Source: Nymphaea colorata (Eukaryota > Streptophyta > Magnoliopsida > Nymphaeales > Nymphaeaceae). Taken from it: a stretch of 64,000 nt of DNA. The stretch covers positions 18,057,716-18,121,715 of the forward strand of contig NC_045144.1 of NCBI RefSeq assembly GCF_008831285.2. The letters run 5' to 3'. Shown here one piece after another: positions 52,128 through 64,000 of this stretch; the stretch's first letter is position 1, and every line of letters begins with the position of its first letter. Below the pieces are notes generated by a model. That model had not been told where the DNA came from and made no database searches. It worked only from the letters and a program-made list of their open reading frames with translations. The position numbers were made by a program, and so were the translations under genes.

Positions 52128-54365
52128 AAGATAGGTCTTTTGTCACTCCTCGCGCTTCAACTCTATTATTTATCTCTCCTTTCATGAATTTTTACATACC
52201 CCTTGAAGGAGTGAAGTAGGATAAGAACAGCTTTTTTTGATAGAATGGCTTACTAGTGGAGGGGGAGAATAATGGTTAGTTGCACGAGTCTTTCATATCC
52301 CAGAGAGAAGTTTGCATATAGGCTGTTCTCTTGAGCGCGATCTTGTTACCTTTTTTTTCTGGTCGTACTAAATGAAATTTTAGTAGGTTGTAAAATTGAT
52401 TATTGAACTCCCCATTTTGATTCAGATGTGCAGTCCTGCATGGCGTGTATGCATCCGCAAATGTTTGCTATTGTACAGCTAGAGGGTAATGCGCAAGTTG
52501 TTTATTTATATGTCTATGTTTTTACTTAATCTCTAATATGTGTGTGTGTATATATATATATATGTATATATAAGAAGATTGAAGTATGTCAGATGCCAAA
52601 TATTGCTGGTTGGCTAAAAATAAGAAATCTATTGTTGAAAGCACCATAAAGCATTGCTAAAGAAGCAACGTGAAATGTTGCTACACCAAGTGTTGCTGTT
52701 GCTCCTGTGGCGATTGTTTCTTAGTGACAACTTTTTTATCCATTTGGAAATATCTAGCATCTGGTACATCCTAATTACCTATATGTATGTATCTATGTAT
52801 TATAAGATCACGTATGATGCCCTCCCGAGGGTGCCTACTTTTGAGAAAAACATCTTGATTGAATACTATATAGGAACTGAGGAGGATTCCCACCTGATAT
52901 CCAAAGAAAAGTGAGGTCCCAAGGTTTAATCTCCACATTTCTTTTATTGTTTCACTAGTTTGGTTGATTTTTGCCTGCTTTCTCAAATTCTATCAAACGA
53001 ACGGATGCGACCCGTCAATCTATACATATTGAAAAGGTGTGAACGATTTCCACATCGGATTTTAGAAGAAGCGAAAGATAATCGCTTTATAGCGAGCAAA
53101 CTGTGGGGTCAAAAATTCCCATAAACAGCTCAAATTTTGTTGATTTTAAACATCCGACTTTCATAAGCTCAGGGCTTTTTTTATTTTTATTTTTTAAGTA
53201 ATCGGTGGCAACAGCGATGACAACAGTAAGAAATAAAACCATGGTAAATATATCTTGACTGTTTACATGTCTTTTGGACCTCATGGTGCTTTTGTTCATG
53301 GATTTAGCCACTAATAATTTTTTTTTTCAAAATGTGAAAGGACCATGGCCCCCTTTCCTCCTTCCCTTGCCACGGCAAGAAACAGGCTTATTTGGTTCAC
53401 CGGCATAAATGTCACCATGGTCCATGGGCATTGGGCAGAGGCAGAGATAGGTGGAGGCGCCGTGGATTTGGGTTTAGTTATATAGAAACGAAATTTGGGT
53501 TATTGTCTTATATACTCAATTGAAATCTTGTTAACTATATGCTTAGTGATCAATGAAAAAAAAAAAAATGGCAAAACCGCTGCCCATGAGCACGTCAATG
53601 ATCTAGTGACGAATGCGTTACACAAACATGATCAACTACTCTTTAAGAAGTTCTAAATATCGTTAATGTCGATAATTTTTTTGCGTGTCTGACGACTGTG
53701 GTAGGCTATACGGTATCTCAGTTGAAGAAGGTCCAGAATTCAACACTTAAACTTGTAGCCCCATTACCGCAGGACAACGGTTACAGAGATGACTTTCTGG
53801 TGGGCAAAGGGAAGGATGCGTTGCCGGTGACGGTTGTTCTCGAGGTTGTTGGTCTTTTCATCTACTCGACTTCCGGCGAGCCCATACCAGACAACAGTCA
53901 TGTGTGTCCCTTCCCTGTGACATGTTTTCTATGTAGGGAGAAAAGGGAGACGACATGCAGAATCTCTAGAAGAGCCAATAAACTAATTACTAAAGAAACA
54001 TGGATTGGGAAAGAAGAACGACTCCTGCTAGGATTCATTATTTTATGAACACGGTTTCCCTTTTAATGGCTGCTCTGTGCATGTGTGGCCTGTGGGAGTA
54101 AGTAATTGTTGTTTAAGTGGACTTCCATATTGCACGCTGCATGCTTTTAAGGACGGTAGCTTCCGTCGTGCTGATAGGAAACAGCATGCTATCTAGACCA
54201 GGGCGAGCATGTCTGGACCCTTGTCTTCTTGTCCTTGCTTTGCTCTGAAGAATTTGACTCAGATCTCGACATGGCTTTAATGGCAAGTCTCAGAATCCAG
54301 AGGGAGGGAGACAGAAAGATAACCAGTCCGTCTCAAGCACACAACTGTCAGCTCATAATACACAT

Positions 54366-54411
<46 letters not shown>

Positions 54412-55827
54412 CTGTAACTCACTATTTAGAGTCATTATATATATATTTATATATAACGGTAACTCTCTATTACTCATAAAGTTAGATTCCTCTTCTTACC
54501 CCCTGTTTTTGGGCAGTGCAAGAGAGTAGCACACACCCACAAAATTTGAACCAACCCTTCGGTTTAACTCAACCAGCAATGCCCCTTTCAGCTTTTTTAG
54601 ATCAATAAGGAATGCTGCGATTTTACCTTTCCTCTACCTTTTAGGATCAAGAAAACTGACTTGTATCACCGGAAAACATCGTCTCAAATTGGCCGGCATC
54701 GGTTTTATAAAAATAACTTAAAACTTCAAACTAATTTGATACTAATATATCGGCTCATATGAGAAACTATCGACAGACATGGGCTGAATTGGCCTCATAT
54801 CAACCTGCTTTTCAAAATGGTTGCCGACGCGATTAACAAGAGAGTCAATAATTGGGGTGCAGAATCTTCAGATCCAACTGGTCATCCATCTGCTCATGTG
54901 ATCTGAACCACCTCTAGCAGAAAAGAAACTATTTTTTTCAACAGTTTGGTGCCCAGCAATTATTTCGGCAGAGGGATCGTCGCCTGTTGGATCTTGACCA
55001 ACGGAAACTTGGTTATAGTTCAGAAGAATACCGAAGAGATAACGGTTTTCTGATAAACAATTTGTTGTCTACTCGAATTGTTACTGGAAATTACACCTTG
55101 TATTTGAATGTGAATCAATAGAGAGAACCAGAGTGTGGAGATTCTAAGCCACATAGGTGTTTCTCCTAGAAAAGAGATTTTGATAAGACACCAACTTCTA
55201 ACGCCACTGCAATTAGTAATGTGACATTTCATGACCAGTTTCTCGCCTTTCCCAGCAGCTATATCCACATGGGATGCGCTTGTCTGGTTGCTTTAGTCCT
55301 AATTTTTGCTTTCTGGTTGATTGATGCTTCCTTGGAAAGAAAAAGAGCTTCTTGGCCATCATGATTCCATGAACTTCATTTTAGGGAAATATTTTAACAT
55401 TGAACTTTTTTCGCATGTTTTACAACCACGTTTTAAGTCCTCAACTTTATAGTAGATGTAGATCTGAGGAAAATTAGATCTATATATTCATTTTCACCTC
55501 TTGGATTTTACTTGGTATAAGACGCCAGCGGTTTGGAGGTCTGAATTTTCACATCGGAGAGAGAGAGAGTTTTACAGGAATTTCACAGAATTAAAGAACC
55601 AAAAAAATATAATCCACTTCACGCATTAGATTCACAAGCTTCATTGGCAGCCAAGTGTCCTTCTAACATTTTAAACCTCTCATTACTCTGTTAAACCAGT
55701 GAAATGAAATGTGAAGGACAGTTTTACTTTCTCAGACACATCATGACAGAAAGCCTTTCTTGCATACACACACTTGCAGTCAAAAATTGATCAGTGGATC
55801 AGAAAGGAAACCAAGTTCTGAGCATCA
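52128..55827. other. Intergenic between ClpC and the carboxypeptidase gene
   Basis: The first few hundred bases should be the ClpC 3' untranslated region; the two genes converge. A (TA)n run lies at 54369-54410 and smaller TA runs near 52550. An open frame at 53698-54048 reads like degraded coding sequence but I cannot place it in a family. The stretch 52590-52720 repeats TTGCTNAAGNAGCAAC-like words and may be a transposon remnant. Confidence 0.5.
54369..54410. repeat. (TA)n microsatellite
   Basis: About 42 bp of pure TA repeats. Confidence 0.95.
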
Positions 55828-58865
<3,038 letters not shown>

Positions 58866-59483
58866 GTTGGCCTACCGAGAGATGAGGAAAAGAGAGAGAG
58901 AAGGATGGAGTGTCTGATGAGGCAGAGGACCCATTAAATAGGCACAAGGACAGAAGTGTGTTCTTTATTATTTTATCACTTTTACGACAGCCTCGCCCTG
59001 GTTCTTGTGCGTCGATGACTGGAACAGAAAGAGACGTTAGTAGTAGGTGGTTAGAGAGAGAGTGGGGTATGTGGTGTTTCTTGTGCAAATACTACAACTC
59101 CTTGGGTCGCGTTCGCAATAAGAATCTGCGTGGGGCTGGAAAAGGGTGAAGTTACGAAGAAAGTGGAATCTTAGAACTGCTACTCTCTTCTACTCGCTTG
59201 CACTCCCGTCCCCATTTGTCAATATCTCTTGCTCATGCTCTTTGTTTTCTTTACGCCTCTTTTATGGCGCGTCTGTTACGCCTCCGTCATGGGAGAAGCC
59301 ATTTGGGTGCACAGTGGGCGCTCTTATCTGACAGTCTTTCCTTGCTTGGGGAGGTGTGACATAGTTTTTTGAAAGATAGCTCGACCCTTCTTGGCTTTTA
59401 CATTTATACATCGTCAACTTATATAAAAGGATATATGTGTCTTCATTTTTATTAAAAAAATGTTTTACTTCTCGTGGAAAACC

Positions 59484-59969
59484 CTTCGACTGCCTGTCAC
59501 AGCTCTCCCCAGTAAACTCCTTTCATTCTTTTGTTAAAAAAGGAAATCGTTTTTATTCACGTATTTGTTTTTCCTGGACAACAAATATGTGAATAAAACG
59601 ATTTCTTTTTTTAACAAAAGAATAGAAGGACTTGTTATATGCAAGTTTAGGAGGTGATCTCTGATTTCTTAGAAACCTTGGATCATTATTTCAGAAAGGC
59701 TTATGGCTGCTCACTTGTCAAAGCTATTTTTGTTGTAATATTCATGACAGTTGGTCGGTGATCCTTTTTTAGTTCTTATGTATTCTTTATAAAATCTATA
59801 TGTATCCTTGACAAGAGTAAGAATGAAGAATTCTCCTCCCTTTCTATCGTGGATGTATGCAGTAAAGCCAACCACGTAAATCTTCTTTGTCTTTCTTCTT
59901 CTTTCACAGTTTTCCACTTTTACCTGCTCGTTCTAATAGGACTTGGCTTACTGTGACAGGCAGTCGAAG
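59484..59969. mobile_element. 486-bp inverted-repeat element with an internal hairpin, family unknown
   Basis: A perfect 19-bp inverted repeat, CTTCGACTGCCTGTCACAG, lies at 59484-59502 and, reversed, at 59951-59969. Just inside the left end, a near-perfect palindrome has arms 59525-59569 and 59580-59623 separated by about 10 bases. No target-site duplication was evident. Noncoding and MITE- or foldback-like. Confidence 0.7.
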
Positions 59970-62360
59970 ATGATTAATGGGGGATCTTTCCTCGCATGAG
60001 CCACGGTTGAATGTTTCATTCTGCAGTTTGAAATGGGTAGGATCTACGGCTGTTCAATTGACTATGAAGATTCAGAGCATGTGATCCCAACATGTCATGT
60101 CCTTACCCTAATAAACGGATATTTGATTTTACACCGGGCGAACGGGCAAAGTGGGCCTCTTTCTGCCCTTCAAAAGCATTATTGAAAGCTAATTTCCTGG
60201 AAGAATTCAAGGAACTGGATCCTAAACGTCCTTAGAAAAGTATCACTATCTTCGCAATCCTCTTTTACTGATTTCGAGTTTCCTGCTTTGACCATCCAAT
60301 TTTAGGTCCTTTTCCAGAACACCAACATCCAAATTACTCAATATTAAGATAATATGACGTTAAACACTGACATCTATTTTGACAATATGACGGTAAATTC
60401 TACCGATGTCAGTGATGTTGTTTGCTGCTAAATCACTGTTCAGTCCACAGAGGGTACATTCTCTCTGCCAACATTCAAAATCAATGGCTCAGTAACCAGA
60501 AAGGAGCACAATCACCGTCGATTTCCAAAATCAATGAAGATGCGCACTGATACTGTGGGCAGATCACGTCATCAGACTTCCGCTGAGGTGAACCCATTAA
60601 AACACTCCTACGGAAATTGTACCCTTTCCACGGTGAACCAAGTGAATTTTCTTCTGCAAAAGTTGTACGTCATCTCGTTCTCAGAATCCTGATGTTTAAG
60701 AAGAGAATCCTTTATAATCAGGTTGCCAACGATCACACGCAATCTGATAGGCAAACTGCGTTAATGGAGTTGGATTTTGGAAATGCGTTGCCTCAAAGCA
60801 TCTGCAGAACCAGCATCTGTGTATTGAACAGTCAGAGTTTTAGCAATTCACTGATACCCATGTCCAGAAGATTGATGTGTGAGGTAAGCAAATACTTTTC
60901 TTAGTCAAAGAATCAACTTCAGCCAAATGAAAGGCTCATAACATTTGCTCTGTTCTCTCTCAGTCGAACGAATTGACTTATCAAGCGAGAGACATCACGG
61001 GTTTTTTTTTTACAGAACCAAATACAGACAAAGGGGAAAAGAATCCATTTTCGTTGAAATTTTTTTATAAGAGGCTATCTTTTGCATGAAAACTATCAAA
61101 TAAAAGCTTGAAGCGAGATTCTGTTTTATCAGGGAAAAAGCAAAAATTTTCCAACATTACGCTCTGTAGTTAAATTGTATTTCTAAATGTTGCTAATATT
61201 TTGTATTTTTTAAGTTAATGAAACTTCAGTTCATAACAGATATAATGAAATTGTGGCATTAACTAAAAAACTGTGTAGAACGTTCTCCTTTGCGAAAGTA
61301 AGACCCAAAAATTTACCAAAAAGAGAAAAAGATCTGACCAGCATCAAGCAGTTCTCAACCTGCACGGTGAAAACAAAACTCAGATTTACTGCTTAGAACT
61401 TTTCAGCACAGGGATTTTTGCGACACTTTCACAAAAAAAATGCAACATGGTGTGTATATATTTGATTAAAAAAATGTTAGAAAGTTACTACGTGAAAAGT
61501 GAATTGCTTATTACCCATGTTGAATTATTTGGGTTTGTGTGAACTATGCCAAAAAGTTACCACACACTCTCTCTTTTTTCTAGGTGTATGGTTCTCTCTC
61601 CATAGACCCTGAGAAAGCATGCTCTGTAAAGATGAGAACTGCTACTCCCAACAAAGAGGATGGGTAGCAAGCAACACAGAAGGCATTTCAGAAAACGCCA
61701 GGCTTTTTTTTTTCCCCATTAGTTACAGGTCCTCATGATCCTCTTCCTTGGGAACTCCATATCCTCATGCAGGTGATGTGGGCAGAATTCAAAAGAAGTC
61801 TAAGTTGAATGTATAAATTAAAACATATATGTTCCCTTGGGCTGTTTTTTAAATTGCCTCCATGTACTACAACAGCTTGCAGCTTGGAAGAAGGTGAAGC
61901 ATATTTGTTGGGGAAAGCATGCCACTCATGCCGGCTTCCATAGAGAGCATGATTTTCCTCACTCTTCTTCATCTGTTAGGTTGTTTATTCACGAGACCTA
62001 AATGATCAAGTCACGATTCCAACCAGTGTAATCAGAATCGGCCAATTCGAATTGAATCGATAGGAGATAAATCGGATGCTCTGGACGAGTCAAAAATACC
62101 ACCTGTCTTGTTTTCGCTGCTTGTAATTGTATTTTTTTATTTTTTGATTCTTTAGAATTTTTTTATTAATTTTTCAAATATATTTTTTCACAAAATTTTA
62201 CAAGTCACTTGAAATGAGAAAAATTGTGTGAAGTTTTAATATGAAAATAAACATTTTCCACACCACGTTCACAACTTTCTTTAGTTTCTATTTCATGTGG
62301 TATTTATATGCAAAAGCTTATAAAAGTGTATAGAAATAAAGTATATGCATGTGCATCTTA

Positions 62361-62513
62361 AGGCCGGAGTTAAAAAATTTTTAATAAAAATTTTTTATGA
62401 GAAAAGCGGAATTAAAGTTTTTAAGTTTTGACATGAGCCAAAATATCATTTTTAAAAAATTTCAATTTTTTTAGTGGGGGCGAGGCCCATGGGAGCTCCC
62501 CGGCTCCACCCTG
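62361..62513 (-). mobile_element. Decayed relative of the hAT-type MITE, reverse orientation
   Basis: On the minus strand it begins CAGGGTGGAGCC, contains CCATGGGCC, then TGATATTTTGGCTCATGTC and AAACTTAAAAACTTTAATTC, and ends CTCCGGCC, paralleling 40245-40429. No target duplication is visible. Confidence 0.6.
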
Positions 62514-62849
62514 CTTTTGTTTTGTTAGTGAACTCGAGAACAAAATGATGTGCTGTGTGACATAGCAATTTACTTGCATTAAAAATCTAAGCTTTCCACA
62601 AAGTAACAGCTGTGAAGCATGAATTTATAATTTTTTTTATTTTTTTGAGAATAAGATGAAACACGAAGTCTACGGTTGTTGGTTGGTGGTCAAGTTAAAT
62701 ATAGTGACCTACTAACCTTTTTTTTGTCTTTAGTATCGAATATTAGTTATACGAACGTCATAATTTATCTTGGCTACGCAATGAGGTTCGTATCTTCAAT
62801 AATATTGGAACCGCATACTGTCCAGGAAATTAGTTAACTATTCCTCAAA

Positions 62850-62851
<2 letters not shown>

Positions 62852-62917
<66 letters not shown>
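62852..62917. repeat. Compound (TA)n(GA)n microsatellite
   Basis: About 36 bp of TA directly followed by about 30 bp of GA. Confidence 0.96.
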
Positions 62918-62919
<2 letters not shown>

Positions 62920-63671
62920 GTGTCTGTGAAATTTTATTTGAAGCATTAGCAACAGCTTAACTGTTTATGATATTTCTATCAATGGTTGAAGGAGAAAGCA
63001 AAAGAGAGAGATGATAATGTAAATGGGTAAGATGTGGTGACTTATTTTTTCATGTAAACACATAAGATGAGCCAAACATAGGAAATTCCCTTTGCATATC
63101 TTTATCTTAGGGGCTGTTTTTTAATATATCATATCAATGCTTGACGAATTTCCTCTAAAAGTTAGGCGGATCAAGAAACACTAGGTCCCAAATGTTCCAC
63201 AAAGTTACCTCATTTTCTTAAGTGAAGATTCATATAACATTTACGAAACACGACACTTAACGTTCACATTCATATCGCTTGAATGGGTGTGAGACACGAA
63301 AAGTAAGTCATATCAAACACTAGGTGTTTCCAACACACCTTGATTCTTATGATATTTTTTTTCTCATGGGCATTCAATTCTCTTTACTGATTTTCCGACC
63401 TCCTAGGTCCACCTAAACCTTTGGCTTGTAGCAAAAGAATGCTGTTTGCAAATAAATCTTGATTTCCTTCAAGTTCATATGTTCCTCTAAGCCAACTCAC
63501 CCATATTATATTTTATGTAAAGCCATATTTGGTAGTGTAATAAAAAAAAATAGTACTAAGCAGAACATTTTGATGGAATTGTGATCGAGCCCCCCAAAAG
63601 GAGGTGAAAATGGCACTAAAATAATATATATCCATAGAAGCCCTTCCTAGGTCCAATAACCCATGAAAATT

Positions 63672-63672
63672 T

Positions 63673-63703
<31 letters not shown>

Positions 63704-63709
63704 GAGAGA
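63672..63709. repeat. (GA)n microsatellite, slightly interrupted
   Basis: GA repeats with single-base interruptions. Confidence 0.93.
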
Positions 63710-64000
63710 CAGCTACCCAAATCTTATCGTTTCAAGTCTGAGAGAACAGTTCTTCAAAACTGATTTTTTTTCTTAGAGGAAGTGATGTTTTACTTTCTTG
63801 CAACTTTCACATCAAAATCATGTCCAATTTCCTCACTGTCATTTTTTTTCTCGTATGAAATATGACCTAGGGAAAAAGGTTCTCTTGGAAAGAGGATGAG
63901 CTGGGAATCTGAATTCCCAAAATGAATCAATCGGCAAAGTTACTGATTCTATTCAATAACCAATTGTTATCATTTTATCTTAAGCCTACTCCTTTCATCA

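Larger units (their letters stand above)
58866..64000. other. Right-hand region, no gene recognised
   Basis: The 58866-59150 part should hold the carboxypeptidase leader and promoter (GA runs at about 58889 and 59055). Farther right are the 486-bp inverted-repeat element (59484-59969), a hAT-type MITE fragment (62361-62513) and GA or TA/GA microsatellites (62852-62917, 63672-63709). The open frame at 60617-60904 has no recognisable domain. Confidence 0.5.

Noticed and set aside
60617-60904. 95-residue plus-strand open frame
   Set aside because: No recognised motif, no splice context and no matching neighbour exon.

Overview
The window is nuclear DNA of a flowering plant. Genes are split by many GT-AG introns, intergenic DNA is AT-rich with TA and GA/TC microsatellites and small transposons, and the proteins are plant-specific: a plastid ClpC chaperone, a CORYNE-type pseudokinase, a light-regulated LIR1 protein and a PLS-class PPR protein. 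I cannot name the species. No sign of bacterial, viral or organellar DNA was seen. I built the exon models by hand from splice sites, reading phase and family resemblance.

Layout. 1-1649 (minus): N-terminal part of a PPR protein that runs off the left edge. 2777-6576 (plus): a seven-exon gene for a small RecA-like P-loop ATPase resembling SWSAP1, the least characterised gene here. 8760-9683 (minus): three-exon LIR1 gene with an evening element and two I-boxes upstream. 14383-15624 (minus): intronless CORYNE-like receptor pseudokinase. 20548-33604 (minus): 19-exon, 863-residue BAR-PH-ArfGAP-ankyrin protein of the AGD3/VAN3 type, with long introns. 33605-45900: gene-poor DNA with transposons, tandem repeats and an isolated GC-rich block of TCP-type sites. 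47688-52127 (plus): nine coding exons of ClpC, one intron with a GC donor, and a probable leader intron upstream. 55828-58865 (minus): ten-exon serine carboxypeptidase-like protein of the SCPL45 group. 58866-64000: no gene recognised; it holds a 486-bp inverted-repeat element and a MITE fragment.

The genes are not a functional cluster. They serve organelle RNA processing (PPR), possibly recombination (SWSAP1-like), thylakoid electron transfer (LIR1), meristem peptide signalling (CORYNE), vesicle traffic and vein patterning (AGD3-like), plastid protein quality control (ClpC) and secretory or vacuolar proteolysis (SCPL). The points most worth following are the SWSAP1-like ATPase, the LIR1 intron whose donor overlaps an in-frame stop, the GC-AG intron in ClpC, a hAT-type MITE with a perfect 8-bp target duplication and two decayed relatives, and the unclassified 486-bp inverted-repeat element.
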